This document shows, one piece after another, positions 18,069 through 28,023 of a stretch of 64,000 bases of DNA. Both the position numbers and the translations under genes were made by a program. The DNA comes from Erwinia rhapontici (GTDB lineage: Bacteria > Pseudomonadota > Gammaproteobacteria > Enterobacterales > Enterobacteriaceae). Location: assembly GCF_012271765.1 (NCBI RefSeq), contig NZ_VRKO01000010.1, forward strand, positions 628,884-692,883. Direction: 5' to 3'. The notes under the pieces are model-generated. The model had not been told where the DNA came from. It searched no databases and saw only the letters and a program-made list of their open reading frames with translations. The number at the start of each line of letters is the position of its first letter. The first letter of the stretch is position 1.

Positions 18069-19550
18069 CTATTTATCAATAGATCGCTTGTGTCGATTAG
18101 TGGATAAAAATCCGTCTGCTCGTGTGACTACTTTTCCATATATGAATTTTCTCGAACCTTTTGATATGGCAAGAAGACAAAGAAAATAAAATAAAAGGTT
18201 GCTGAAAAAAATCAATATCAGAGGTGATATCTCTTTTATCTCCCTATTAGGAAGTTGGTGGTCGATAAGCAACATAAAGAAAATCATGCTCATCACAGAG
18301 ATTGCAATTGGATATGTTTTAAAAAACAAGGTGGATATATCACCGCCAATGATTTTCATCAGACAGTACATGACAGGGGCGAAATTAAGCACGTTTGCAA
18401 TTAAGTAAAACTTAGCAAATGTGTTAATGTCAAACTGAACGCCAAGGATAAAAGCAGTCAACTGGAGAAATGCCCCTAATATACCCAGGCGCATCAATAT
18501 GTCGGTTCTTCCTTTTGCCATAAATACCGAACCTGTGGTGCTCAAAACCGACTGTATAATGGCTGTGGGTGCCAGCCATTTGAGAATTTCAGCCGTTTTT
18601 AGCCATTGTTCACCAAAAAAAGTAGCGATCAATGGGAAACTGTAAAATCCTATAATTGTCATTAGCGGTGAAGTTAACGCAAGAATAACAAAAACAGTAT
18701 TGATATAAGTGTTAAGAATTTTCCCATTTTCATCCTGATATTTGCTTAAAATAGGATAAAGCGAACGAGTGGCGACAAAGGTCAGGCTCTGTAAGGGGAA
18801 AAGCATGATGCGGTAGGCCAGATTATATTGGCCCAAAATTGCTGCTGACATAAATTTCCCTATAATGAAACTGTCAGCATTACGCGAAAAATAGTTGATC
18901 AGGTTGAATAAAGAGAGATGTGTGCTGAACGAAAAAATCTCTTTAATATCACGCAATTGGATGAGCCGTTTGACGGAAGGTCTCCAGTGGGAAACCACCC
19001 AGAACTGCACGGCAGACATCAGATTCAACGTAATGGCCTGAGCAACCAGGCTAAACACGCCATAACCAAGGTTGGCCATTGTAACCGCGACAACCACTGA
19101 CACCAGCGCCGATGTCACTTCGATCCTGGCGATGCTTTTGAAGCGCGAATCCCTTTCCAGTAAGGCGAGATGCGTCGCGGCACAACTGGATAACGGGAAC
19201 GTCACGGCAAGCATCATCAGTATCGTAGTCAGTTCAGGATGCCCGTACAGCATAGCCAATGGCTTAGCCAGTAGCGTGATAACCCCGCATAAGACAACAC
19301 CGAGTGTCACATTAAGCCAGAAAATGGAGTTGATCAAATCGTGGCTGAGTGATTTCTTTTGAATAATTGCCGCTGATGTTCCGAGATCCCTGAGCAGAAT
19401 CCCGAGGTTGATCACCACCACTGCCATGACCATGATGCCGTATTGATCCGGTGGAATGATTTTGGCCAGATAAATAAGATTGACCGCCTGGACAAATATC
19501 TTAAAAAATTGTGACAGGGCATTCCACTTTGCATTAGACAAAAGGCTCAT
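18069..19550 (-). CDS. wzx: EPS repeat-unit flippase Wzx (WzxC/AmsL type)
   Basis: A 493-residue polytopic protein with about 12-14 hydrophobic segments, of the polysaccharide transporter (MOP) family. It should flip lipid-linked EPS repeat units across the inner membrane. The start MSLLSNAKWNALSQFFKIFVQ, the early LRDLGTSAAIIQKK and the mid-protein NYFSRNADSFIIGKFMSAAILGQYNLAYRI are typical of the WzxC/AmsL branch. The start codon overlaps the rfbD stop by 4 bp, indicating translational coupling with the rhamnose genes. Confidence 0.88.
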   Translation of the reverse strand: MSLLSNAKWNALSQFFKIFVQAVNLIYLAKIIPPDQYGIMVMAVVVINLGILLRDLGTSAAIIQKKSLSHDLINSIFWLNVTLGVVLCGVITLLAKPLAMLYGHPELTTILMMLAVTFPLSSCAATHLALLERDSRFKSIARIEVTSALVSVVVAVTMANLGYGVFSLVAQAITLNLMSAVQFWVVSHWRPSVKRLIQLRDIKEIFSFSTHLSLFNLINYFSRNADSFIIGKFMSAAILGQYNLAYRIMLFPLQSLTFVATRSLYPILSKYQDENGKILNTYINTVFVILALTSPLMTIIGFYSFPLIATFFGEQWLKTAEILKWLAPTAIIQSVLSTTGSVFMAKGRTDILMRLGILGAFLQLTAFILGVQFDINTFAKFYLIANVLNFAPVMYCLMKIIGGDISTLFFKTYPIAISVMSMIFFMLLIDHQLPNREIKEISPLILIFFSNLLFYFLCLLAISKGSRKFIYGKVVTRADGFLSTNRHKRSIDK

Positions 19551-20395
19551 CTAAAAATCACCCTTCTCAATGATTCATCAAAGGTCGACGGATGATAAAA
19601 AGGAGCTATCTTATGAGTGTCTAAAACGGAATAGAGTGGCCTGACCGCTTGAAATGGATATTCAGATGTGGCGATAGGCACCAACTCCGGACAGGTGTTC
19701 AGGAGTTCATTCTTGGCGGCCATGTCAATAATCTGCCTGGCAAAATCGTACCAGCTCATCATCGTACTTCCCGAAAAATGATATATCCCGCCGGGAGCCT
19801 GTGCTTTGAGCAGCATGATGATGGCCATGGCAATATCGCGTGCATCGGTTGGACAACCAAGCTGATCACCGACTACTCGCAGAATTTTCCTTGTGGCGGC
19901 TAACCGCAGCATGGTTTTGACGAAATTATTACCATACTCACTGAAAACCCAAGAGGTTCGTAACACAATGGCTTCAGGCTGACGCAACAACACGGCAGCT
20001 TCTCCCTCTAGTTTCGTCTTGCCATAGACGTTGAGCGGGGCGGTCTTGTCGTCTTCAAGATAAGGACGCTGTGACTTGCCATCAAAAACATAGTCGGTAG
20101 AGACATGGACTAATCTTGCACCAATACTATTGGCACCACGCGCGAGATTCTCTGGTCCTGTACGATTCACGGCATTGGCTAAAAACTGCTGTGACTCAGC
20201 TTGATCAACCTGGGTATAACCTGCCGCATTGACAACGAAATTGGGTTTTAATGCACGGATGATAGCTTCGACTTTTCTGCCATTAGTAATATCCAGCTCA
20301 GCAGAACTCAGACTATAAATTTTCCAGCTCTCAGGGGCGCAGTCTGAAAAACACCGCCCCAGTTGTCCTTTGGCACCTGTTAGCAGAACTTTCAT
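19547..20395 (-). CDS. rfbD: dTDP-4-dehydrorhamnose reductase
   Basis: A 282-residue NAD(P)H-dependent enzyme making dTDP-L-rhamnose in the last step of the pathway. It has a slightly degenerate N-terminal glycine motif (LLTGAKGQLGRCF), VNAAGYTQVDQAE, HVSTDYVFDGK and the active-site YGKTKLEGE. Length is slightly short of typical RfbD (about 295-300). It overlaps rfbC upstream and wzx downstream, each by 4 bp. The order rfbB-rfbA-rfbC-rfbD differs from the common rfbBDAC arrangement. Confidence 0.92.
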   Translation of the reverse strand: MKVLLTGAKGQLGRCFSDCAPESWKIYSLSSAELDITNGRKVEAIIRALKPNFVVNAAGYTQVDQAESQQFLANAVNRTGPENLARGANSIGARLVHVSTDYVFDGKSQRPYLEDDKTAPLNVYGKTKLEGEAAVLLRQPEAIVLRTSWVFSEYGNNFVKTMLRLAATRKILRVVGDQLGCPTDARDIAMAIIMLLKAQAPGGIYHFSGSTMMSWYDFARQIIDMAAKNELLNTCPELVPIATSEYPFQAVRPLYSVLDTHKIAPFYHPSTFDESLRRVIFR

Positions 20396-20928
20396 TTTCT
20401 GTACCCCTTTAGCGACTGACCATTTTGATCTTTAAGAGAGAGCAACGGAGTGTCTTCTGGCCAGGTAATATTGATCTCAGGGTCATTCCATAGCAGGCAC
20501 TCTTCATGCTCCGGGAAATAATAGTCGGTGCATTTATATTCAAAATCTGCAATGTCAGATAACACCAGAAAGCCGTGTGCAAAGCCTGGTGGGATCCAAA
20601 ACTGCGTATGATTATCTTCTGACAGTAGCACCCCATGCCAACCACCATAAGTGGCTGAGCCCTGTCGGAGGTCAACAGCAACATCAAAAACCGCCCCACG
20701 AACTACGCGAACCAATTTACCCTGTGGTCGCTGGGACTGAATATGTAAGCCACGCAGCACCGACTTTGATGAACGGGAATGGTTGTCCTGGACAAAATCA
20801 AGGTCAATTTCCAGCATTTTTTGGTAACGATCCCTCTCAAAGGTTTCAAGAAAAAATCCTCGCGGATCGCCAAACACACTCGGTTGGATTATTTTCAGGC
20901 CGGGAAGGTCAGTGTTAGTAACTTTCAT
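20392..20928 (-). CDS. rfbC: dTDP-4-dehydrorhamnose 3,5-epimerase
   Basis: A 178-residue cupin epimerase. Signatures are [35 protein letters not shown] (catalytic histidine region) and [17 protein letters not shown] chose the ATG at 20928, which follows GGAGG at good spacing and lies inside the 3' end of rfbA (14-bp overlap). It ends in a 4-bp overlap with rfbD. Confidence 0.92.
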   Translation of the reverse strand: MKVTNTDLPGLKIIQPSVFGDPRGFFLETFERDRYQKMLEIDLDFVQDNHSRSSKSVLRGLHIQSQRPQGKLVRVVRGAVFDVAVDLRQGSATYGGWHGVLLSEDNHTQFWIPPGFAHGFLVLSDIADFEYKCTDYYFPEHEECLLWNDPEINITWPEDTPLLSLKDQNGQSLKGYRK

Positions 20929-21796
20929 CAATCGCCTCCGTCAATAAGGATAGATATCGGCCGTATTGGGTTTTTTGCAGTTTTCTTGCCTGTTCTGCAA
21001 CCTGCTCCTTATTGAGCCATCCTTTGCGATAACCTATCTCTTCCAGACAGGCGACTTTGAAGCGTTGGCGTTGTTCAATGGTATGAATGAACTGTGATGC
21101 TTCAAGCAGGCTTTCATGTGTTCCGGTATCAAGCCAGGCAAAACCACGGCCAAGTAATTCCACCGTCAGATTCCCCTGATCCAGGTACATTTGGTTGAGG
21201 GTGGTAATTTCTAATTCTCCCCGAACGGACGGGCGTACCCGTTTTGCCATCTCGACAACCTGATGGTCATAGAAATAGAGTCCGGTTATTGCCCAATTTG
21301 ATTTTGGGTTTTCTGGTTTCTCTTCAATTGATATTGCACGCTGATTTTTATCAAACTCGACGACACCAAAACGTTGAGGATCCATTACTTCATAACCGAA
21401 CACGGTCGCTCCTTGTTCCCGAGCCACCACGTGTTCCAGTTTACGGCCGAAACTTTCGCCAAAATAGATGTTATCACCCAGAACCAAAGCACAGCGCTCA
21501 CCTGCAATAAACTCCTCACCAATAATAAATGCCTGGGCAAGGCCATCTGGGCTGGGCTGGATGGCATAGGTAAACGACACGCCAAACTGACTCCCCGTTC
21601 CTAATAAACGTTTAAAACCAGGCATGTCTTCAGGGGTGGAAATAATAAGAATGTCTCTGATGCCTGCAAGCATCAATACCGAGATAGGGTAATAAACCAT
21701 AGGCTTATCGTAAATTGGCATCAGTTGTTTTGATGCTCCTTGGGTTAATGGATATAAACGCGTCCCTGAACCACCTGCCAGTACAATACCTTTCAT
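20915..21796 (-). CDS. rfbA: Glucose-1-phosphate thymidylyltransferase
   Basis: A 293-residue nucleotidyltransferase making dTDP-glucose, the first step of dTDP-rhamnose synthesis. Signatures are [46 protein letters not shown] and [16 protein letters not shown]. Full length for RfbA. It overlaps rfbC by 14 bp and lies 38 bp after rfbB. Confidence 0.94.
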   Translation of the reverse strand: MKGIVLAGGSGTRLYPLTQGASKQLMPIYDKPMVYYPISVLMLAGIRDILIISTPEDMPGFKRLLGTGSQFGVSFTYAIQPSPDGLAQAFIIGEEFIAGERCALVLGDNIYFGESFGRKLEHVVAREQGATVFGYEVMDPQRFGVVEFDKNQRAISIEEKPENPKSNWAITGLYFYDHQVVEMAKRVRPSVRGELEITTLNQMYLDQGNLTVELLGRGFAWLDTGTHESLLEASQFIHTIEQRQRFKVACLEEIGYRKGWLNKEQVAEQARKLQKTQYGRYLSLLTEAIDESY

Positions 21797-21834
21797 GATG
21801 TCACCCTGATATTTAATGTGAAGTAATGGAGAAA

Positions 21835-22866
21835 TTATTTATGCTGCGTATTTCGCCACCAGCTCTCATTATCTAAGAACCAGGAAACGGTTTTTCGCAG
21901 TCCAGTTTCAAACGTTTCTTGTGGATACCAGCCAAGTTCCTGGCCGATTTTTTTCGCATCAATGGCATAACGCAGGTCATGTCCCTGGCGATCTTTCACG
22001 AAGGTGATTAACTCGGCATAGCTGCTAAAAGTTTCATGGTTTATCGGTGCTAATTCATCCAGTAAGTGACAAATCGTAATGATGACGTCGATATTTTTTC
22101 TCTCGTTATAGCCACCAATATTGTAGGTTTCCCCGGGTACGCCAGCGGTAACTACCCGGTATAGTGCTCTTGCATGATCGTCAACATATAACCAGTCGCG
22201 AACTTGTTTGCCATCACCATAGACCGGTAGAGGTTTGCCGCACAGGGCGTTGGAAATAACTAAAGGGATCAGCTTTTCCGGGCAATGGTAGGCGCCATAG
22301 TTGTTGGAACAGTTTGTCACGATGGTCGGCATACCGTAGGTACGCAGCCAGGCGCGTACTAAATGGTCACTGGCCGCTTTTGATGCAGAGTACGGGCTGC
22401 TGGGAGCATAAGAGGTGGTTTCAGTGAACAGCGCATCGGTGCCATCGAGATCGCCGTAAACCTCATCAGTTGAAATATGGTGGAAACGAAAAGCATTGCT
22501 GCGCGATGGGCTCAGGCCAGACCAGTAAGCCCTTGCACTTTCCAGCAATGTATAGGTGCCAACAATATTGGTCTGGATAAATGTGCCTGGCCCATCTATT
22601 GAACGATCAACATGGCTTTCCGCCGCAAGATGCATCACGGCATCGGGCTGGTAGCGGTTAAAAATCTCAGCGACGAGGTTGTCATCACAGATATCAGCGA
22701 GTTCAAAGGTAAACCTTTTACTATCAATGACCGGCGACAGCGAGGCCATATTCCCGGCATAGGTCAGGCTATCAACCACCACCACCTCGTCTTGAGTATG
22801 CTCAATAATATATCTGACTACTGCAGAACCAATAAATCCTGCGCCACCCGTAACGATGATTTTCAT
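21835..22866 (-). CDS. rfbB: dTDP-glucose 4,6-dehydratase
   Basis: A 343-residue short-chain dehydrogenase-fold enzyme. Signatures are [15 protein letters not shown] (NAD binding), [26 protein letters not shown] and the catalytic [14 protein letters not shown]. Slightly shorter than many RfbB proteins (about 355-360) but with all motifs intact. It opens the rfbBACD group inside the EPS operon. Confidence 0.94.
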   Translation of the reverse strand: MKIIVTGGAGFIGSAVVRYIIEHTQDEVVVVDSLTYAGNMASLSPVIDSKRFTFELADICDDNLVAEIFNRYQPDAVMHLAAESHVDRSIDGPGTFIQTNIVGTYTLLESARAYWSGLSPSRSNAFRFHHISTDEVYGDLDGTDALFTETTSYAPSSPYSASKAASDHLVRAWLRTYGMPTIVTNCSNNYGAYHCPEKLIPLVISNALCGKPLPVYGDGKQVRDWLYVDDHARALYRVVTAGVPGETYNIGGYNERKNIDVIITICHLLDELAPINHETFSSYAELITFVKDRQGHDLRYAIDAKKIGQELGWYPQETFETGLRKTVSWFLDNESWWRNTQHK

Positions 22867-22913
22867 AATAAACCTTAGATGCTGTGAAAATAAATGTAAA
22901 ACAGGATGAGCAC

Positions 22914-23771
22914 TTAGCAGCGTGGATGCTTACCCTTGATGAATGTCTTTATGATTAAGACGAGATAGGATGGTCTTAATTTAATTAGCTGCTTGCAGAA
23001 TAGTTTAATCATTCGCATTAAAATGATGACTTTGCTGCCAGAATAATATTTTACTGATAACACGCTATCGTAAAGTCGCTCAGTGGTCCGCCATTGATTG
23101 TAGGGCTCGTCGACTCTTGATAGCGAATGGTCAAGCGTTCCGACGACCTGAATAGTGACATCAAAATTGTGCTTTTTTAATAATTCAATACGGTTAAAAA
23201 AACTATAATCGACGCCATAAAGTGCGAACCGGCTATCAAAAACTTCCATATTCATTTCTGAAAATTTATCAACGAGTGAACGATGAATCACCAGTCCAGA
23301 TCCAATCGACAGTACGCTGCTCTGAGGGGGTATGTTGTCACCATCTCTGAATTTTTTTACCTTTTTATTGATCAGCGGGTAGTAAATCATACCGTTAGTT
23401 CGCTCCCTGATGTTCGGTATTTGTAGGTCAATGCCACTGGGATCGTATTGATCAAGTTTTTTGATGTACTCTTTCGTTAAAATACTGTCATCATCTAAAA
23501 AAATAAAACGGTCATAGTCATGATACTCATTGATTACACCGTTATATATCCAACTCAATGGCCTGTTATCAAGGAACTCTTTGTTTTTAATGCTGTTAAC
23601 GAAAAAGCCAAGCGTATGAATAAATCTTTTATCAAATTCAAGAGGTTTAGGTCCATTGTTAATAATTAACAGGTCGATATCAACATACGTTTTATTCATG
23701 AGGCAGTTGAGTGTAAGCGACTCTTTGAATGTTTTGTCGTATAGGATTACAGTCAATATTGTTTTGCGCAT
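22914..23771 (-). CDS. GT2 glycosyltransferase, probable rhamnosyltransferase
   Basis: A 285-residue A-fold glycosyltransferase. The N-terminus [12 protein letters not shown] and LLIINNGP are GT2-like. [16 protein letters not shown] carries the metal/nucleotide DxD site. [22 protein letters not shown] resembles the acceptor-side motif of RfbN/WbbL-type rhamnosyltransferases. Adjacency to rfbBACD supports a rhamnose donor, but this is an inference. The A/T-rich codon use suggests acquisition from a different background. Confidence 0.72.
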   Translation of the reverse strand: MRKTILTVILYDKTFKESLTLNCLMNKTYVDIDLLIINNGPKPLEFDKRFIHTLGFFVNSIKNKEFLDNRPLSWIYNGVINEYHDYDRFIFLDDDSILTKEYIKKLDQYDPSGIDLQIPNIRERTNGMIYYPLINKKVKKFRDGDNIPPQSSVLSIGSGLVIHRSLVDKFSEMNMEVFDSRFALYGVDYSFFNRIELLKKHNFDVTIQVVGTLDHSLSRVDEPYNQWRTTERLYDSVLSVKYYSGSKVIILMRMIKLFCKQLIKLRPSYLVLIIKTFIKGKHPRC

Positions 23772-23787
23772 AAATAAACCCTTGAGG

Positions 23788-24774
23788 TTATTTTTTACTG
23801 TTCAACCATGAGAGATAGCCATGGATGATGTCTTTTTCAATCCCGTTATTATCCAATAAGCCAAAATTTGACTCATAGGTATCGGTACTTTTCTCATCCG
23901 TCAGTGAATACCACCAAAGCCCTTTGATATAATCTCTTTCGCTCGCCATTTTGAAGTATTGCTGTGTGTAGTTTTCCTGTTGGCTGGGTGATAGCTTGCC
24001 ACGCAAAGAATTTGAATATCCCATTTCAGTAATAAATATATTGACCTGCTTACCGTCATTCATTGCTGTCAAATGTTGAGAGAATAGATCAATGGCTGAA
24101 AAATCCATAATCGGAAAATTCGTTGAATAAGGATGTATTGATATTCCGTCAATAGCCGTCAGAATACCATCCTTAATCATGGAATCCAGCCACTTTACCT
24201 GCCGTAGCGCTAATGGGTTGAGGCTTCCCGCAATAATGGTAGCTCTAGGGTTGTTTTTTCTGATGACGGCTGAGACTTCTTTTATTAGCCGTGCGTATTT
24301 TTTTGCTGATAGGGCATCGTTACTTTCTGGGTGACTTTTAAAATCATCGTGCCACCATTCATTGTATATTTCATAAATAATATTCTCATGGGGGTATTGA
24401 TTGACCACCCACTCGACATAACGAGTAAAAGCATGTACCTGCTCATCAGTGACGGGTTTGCTATCGCCATACAGCGGGTTTGCACTGCCCAGGATAACGA
24501 TAGGTATAATACCCACTTTGAGTGAACCATCAATAATAAATTTCAAATTCTCGTAGGGCAGTTTATAAACACCTTCTTTTTTTTCAATCTCTCGCCATCG
24601 TAAATCTGTTCTGTAGGAGGAAAATTGATATTTATGCAATTTCTGGAGTGTTTCACTGGCAGATATCTTCATCCGGTCTGGATGGAAGCACACACCGGTC
24701 AGGAAAGCGGCGGTTGCATTTCCAGAACTTGTGGCTATAAGTAAAAACAACGCGAAAGCTCTAAAGTTAACCAT
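23788..24774 (-). CDS. Periplasmic glycoside hydrolase (GH5/GH39, PslG-like)
   Basis: A 328-residue exported (beta/alpha)8-barrel glycosidase. The N-terminus MVNFRAFALFLLIATSSGNATA is a signal peptide with likely cleavage after ATA; no lipobox is seen. IIYEIYNEWWHDD contains the acid/base glutamate and VNIFITEMGYSNS the nucleophile glutamate, as in clan GH-A. It resembles hydrolases embedded in EPS loci such as PslG, which trim or release polymer in the periplasm. It lies between glycosyltransferase genes on the same strand. Substrate unknown; presumably the EPS made by this cluster. Confidence 0.78.
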   Translation of the reverse strand: MVNFRAFALFLLIATSSGNATAAFLTGVCFHPDRMKISASETLQKLHKYQFSSYRTDLRWREIEKKEGVYKLPYENLKFIIDGSLKVGIIPIVILGSANPLYGDSKPVTDEQVHAFTRYVEWVVNQYPHENIIYEIYNEWWHDDFKSHPESNDALSAKKYARLIKEVSAVIRKNNPRATIIAGSLNPLALRQVKWLDSMIKDGILTAIDGISIHPYSTNFPIMDFSAIDLFSQHLTAMNDGKQVNIFITEMGYSNSLRGKLSPSQQENYTQQYFKMASERDYIKGLWWYSLTDEKSTDTYESNFGLLDNNGIEKDIIHGYLSWLNSKK

Positions 24775-24806
24775 ATGAACTCCATAATTATTATCGGTAG
24801 TGGTTC

Positions 24807-25682
24807 TTAGAGTTTGTTATTATTGTTTTTTATAAAAAGAAAGATATCGACAATATAAAAGTATAGCCTTGTGTGTGACTTGAGACGGGTGAAAAATATA
24901 GAGCAATTAACTTTTAATCCATAGCTAACAAGCTGTGCCTCAAGTATTTTTTTGTGTTTTCCAGTTATGTTATTTTTTTGGCAAAATAAATTATAAGCAT
25001 TGAGAATCTTATTTTTGTTGCCTAATGTGATGCGGTTTAGGTCGTGAGAAGTATCTTGTACATAAAGTGATTTGCTCAATAGCTTTGCATGGTTATGACT
25101 GGTTCTTGTTAATAGCCTATAAAAAAGATCTATATCTTGCCATGCTGGCATATCGGCAGTGAACTTCCCTGCATCTTTCATTCTCTTTGTATAGGTAAAA
25201 CATTGGTTACCAATGATGTTTTTAAATAAAATATCTTTGGATGTGATTTCTCGTGGTAATAACATATTAAGGTGTCTGGTTTTATTATATTTACCCTTCT
25301 TGTTTAATGTCAGATAGTTAGTGTACAGAAAACTATATTTTTCCAATAGTTGCCTATTTTCAATAAAATAAGATATCCTACCATCTAAAAAATAATCGTC
25401 GTCGTCAAGCCCAGTGATATATACACCCATGGCTTTATCAATAGCCAGATTTCGACTGGCACAAGCACCAGAATTAACTTCTTTCAAAATGTATTTTACA
25501 CGCTGGTCAATTAACGCGACTTCAGCCAGGTAATCCTGTGTGCCATCGGAAGAGTGATCGTCAACAACAATAACTTCAATATTTTTGTAACTCTGATTAC
25601 GAACAGAATCCAGTGCACGTGTGAGTAACTGAAGTCGGTTAAAAGTGGGAATATAGATAGAAACTAACGGCGTGTCATTCAT
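24807..25682 (-). CDS. GT2 family glycosyltransferase (AmsB/AmsE-like)
   Basis: A 291-residue GT-A enzyme adding a sugar to the lipid-linked EPS repeat. VSIYIPTFNRLQLLTRALDS and EVIVVDDHSSDGTQDYL form the nucleotide-binding N-terminus. VYITGLDDDDYFLDGRI carries the DxD motif, and PAWQDIDLFYRLL the acceptor-side motif. The C-terminal 60 or so residues are hydrophobic/basic and probably membrane-associated. It lies 3 bp after the GT4 gene stop, so it is co-translated. Sugar specificity cannot be read from sequence. Confidence 0.82.
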   Translation of the reverse strand: MNDTPLVSIYIPTFNRLQLLTRALDSVRNQSYKNIEVIVVDDHSSDGTQDYLAEVALIDQRVKYILKEVNSGACASRNLAIDKAMGVYITGLDDDDYFLDGRISYFIENRQLLEKYSFLYTNYLTLNKKGKYNKTRHLNMLLPREITSKDILFKNIIGNQCFTYTKRMKDAGKFTADMPAWQDIDLFYRLLTRTSHNHAKLLSKSLYVQDTSHDLNRITLGNKNKILNAYNLFCQKNNITGKHKKILEAQLVSYGLKVNCSIFFTRLKSHTRLYFYIVDIFLFIKNNNNKL

Positions 25683-25685
25683 TTA

Positions 25686-26792
25686 TTATTTACCTTGTAA
25701 AGAATGAGAATATAGTTTCATCGTCATGTCATTCATCTTTTCTCTGGTGTAGGACTCGGTCACCTTTGTCATCAACTTTTCCTTTATACTGTCGAGGTCG
25801 TAGGTATTAATACCGGAAAGAAGGCTGGCAAGAGATGAACTGTTACCGCAGTTGAAAAATAATTTGCTGACTTTGTTTAGTTCCTTAAATGCAGTGATGT
25901 CGCTGGTGATAACTGGCAGGTTATAGCTTATTGCTTCCAGAGGAACCATGGCAAAACCCTCCCAGCGTGAAGGAATGATTAAACAGTTTGCTTTGCGATA
26001 ATACTTACCGATATCTTCTTTTTTTAGCCAACCAGTATATTCTATATTAATATTTTTCAGATGTATTTTTTCTGCCGAATGGGTCTTGTTAATGGCAGAA
26101 CCAATCATAATCACTTTTATTGAAAATTCTAACGTTTTATCGTCTAAGGTTCTAAGAGCATCAAGTAACGTATCCGTGCCTTTCTGGCGGTCAAATCGGC
26201 CAACATAAAGCAGGGTGTATTCATTTAATTTATTGTGTGTATTTGTGTTTTTTTTCTCAGGAAGATCAACACCATTACTGATCAGACAGAGTTTTTCTTC
26301 GGAGAATCCCTTTTCGAGTGATTTAAGATACTCATACTCACCTACACAAATGATACTTTGTGTAAATCGTGATAGCAGACGTTCACAGGCCGTGAAAAGA
26401 GTGAGCTTAATGAATGAGGTTTTCACAAGGAATGAAAAACCATGAGGACAGTAGATGACCTGCGGTTTTTGACGCCAAAAAAAGATTATTAATATCAATC
26501 GACCAATGAAACCAGCAAAAGTGCTGTGTAAATGAATTATATCAGGTCTGAAGGTGTGAACCTGATAATGAAAACAGCGAGCAAAAGCATAAAGAGCCAC
26601 TATCCCTCTGTTCTTTCTGCTGAACGTAACGATATTCGGCAACAGATTTTTTTCTAACTCTGCGCTCTGCTGCTCAGGGGCGATAATTTTAATTTCCGAG
26701 ATCTCACGGCTCTCTAGTTGATGCTGTACCAAACTATCAAGTACAGTAGCGACACCGCCTTTAATCGTCTCAGCTGCGTGCAATACTCTCAT
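25686..26792 (-). CDS. GT4 family glycosyltransferase (AmsD-like)
   Basis: A 368-residue GT-B retaining glycosyltransferase. The N-terminus MRVLHAAETIKGGVATVLDSL, DIIHLHSTFAGFIGRL, LYVGRFDRQKGTDTLLDAL and the E-x7-E region PSRWEGFAMVPLEAISYNLPVITSD are typical of GT4 and of AmsD-type enzymes in amylovoran-like loci. It follows wzy and precedes a GT2 enzyme. Donor sugar unknown. Confidence 0.83.
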   Translation of the reverse strand: MRVLHAAETIKGGVATVLDSLVQHQLESREISEIKIIAPEQQSAELEKNLLPNIVTFSRKNRGIVALYAFARCFHYQVHTFRPDIIHLHSTFAGFIGRLILIIFFWRQKPQVIYCPHGFSFLVKTSFIKLTLFTACERLLSRFTQSIICVGEYEYLKSLEKGFSEEKLCLISNGVDLPEKKNTNTHNKLNEYTLLYVGRFDRQKGTDTLLDALRTLDDKTLEFSIKVIMIGSAINKTHSAEKIHLKNINIEYTGWLKKEDIGKYYRKANCLIIPSRWEGFAMVPLEAISYNLPVITSDITAFKELNKVSKLFFNCGNSSSLASLLSGINTYDLDSIKEKLMTKVTESYTREKMNDMTMKLYSHSLQGK

Positions 26793-26866
26793 GTCTTATT
26801 CCTTCGTTTAATTTATTTTATATTTCTATTATTTCTTTAATTAGATCTCACTCTTTGTGTTAAAAA

Positions 26867-27913
26867 TTAAAATACATTAAAAACATCATTAATTTTGAAT
26901 GGATAAATTCCACCCAAGTTACTGTAAATCATCAATATAAAATAAGTGAATGCAAAAAAACAAAACATAATCGTGACCATTTTATTGTTAATCTTATCAA
27001 GTATTAATGGGATGATTAACATCAGGTAATAAACAAAATACTGAGCAACTCGCTGCGGTCCTGCTGGGTCGGTCCCTAGCATTGTCACCGGAAGTAGTGC
27101 TGCTATGCCACAAAGATAGATACACTCGATACAACTGTATTCACGATTCTCTTTTCTGATTTTTTTTCCTAGCACATAGACCGCCATGGCAATCAGTACA
27201 TAGAGTGTAACCGTCATCAGTCCATTTTTTCCATTTGCCGATCCCTCAGTGTAATGTTCATATCGAACGTTATTCGCTGCCATATGCGCAATAATCAAGG
27301 GAGTGGCAATCAATCCTGTCAGGAAAGTTGAGATGACTTTATATTCGATGCGAACTGTCCAGTGACAAAGGAAGTAAAATGCCAGCATCAGAACTGCACT
27401 GATATGAAACTGGCTGGCAAATAAAATTAATAATGCATAAGTCAGAAAACGTTTTTCTACCAGAAACCGCATTGACAGGAAACAGATCCCCATAGCGATG
27501 GTTTGGCGCACCTGATTATAAAGAGCAAAGTACAGGCCAAACGTCACGTAAATATAGAGGGATAACGAATAGTTAACCGAACGCATCTTTAACGTCAAAA
27601 GCACAGGAATTATGCAGACCAGTGCCATAATAATAAAATAGAAAAAATATTCACTATAAATATCACGGGTAATCATAACCAGTAACTGATAACCCCGCTC
27701 AATATCAGGGTCAAATGTTAACGGGTAATGGCTAAATGGAAACCTGAAGTATCGCGTGTAGACATATGAGTCAGTCCCGATGGTGTAATCCCGTATGGAT
27801 GCCATTAACGCCAAAAGAAAGAGTGGCAGGATCACTCCTCTTGATTTAAGTGACTCCTCCTGGATGTAAACAAAGAAAACACTAAGCAGGGCTACAATTA
27901 AGTATGGCAACAT
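26867..27913 (-). CDS. wzy: EPS polymerase Wzy (EpsG/AmsC type)
   Basis: A 348-residue protein with about ten membrane segments and no soluble domain, of the EpsG type. It should join repeat units in the periplasm. Features are the conserved ASIRDYTIGTDSYVY near the start, YNQVRQTIAMGICFLSMRF and FASQFHISAVLMLAF. Wzy proteins diverge strongly, so the call rests on topology, these family-like motifs and position between wzc and the glycosyltransferases. Confidence 0.8.
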   Translation of the reverse strand: MLPYLIVALLSVFFVYIQEESLKSRGVILPLFLLALMASIRDYTIGTDSYVYTRYFRFPFSHYPLTFDPDIERGYQLLVMITRDIYSEYFFYFIIMALVCIIPVLLTLKMRSVNYSLSLYIYVTFGLYFALYNQVRQTIAMGICFLSMRFLVEKRFLTYALLILFASQFHISAVLMLAFYFLCHWTVRIEYKVISTFLTGLIATPLIIAHMAANNVRYEHYTEGSANGKNGLMTVTLYVLIAMAVYVLGKKIRKENREYSCIECIYLCGIAALLPVTMLGTDPAGPQRVAQYFVYYLMLIIPLILDKINNKMVTIMFCFFAFTYFILMIYSNLGGIYPFKINDVFNVF

Positions 27914-28023
27914 GGTTTATCTCTTTAATTGTTACCGTTCAGGGGTATAATGTCTGTTATTTCTAATATCCTGCTTGGCATCGATTACATGATGTGAGGC
28001 AGGTCATTTTTAGGATTTAGGGA

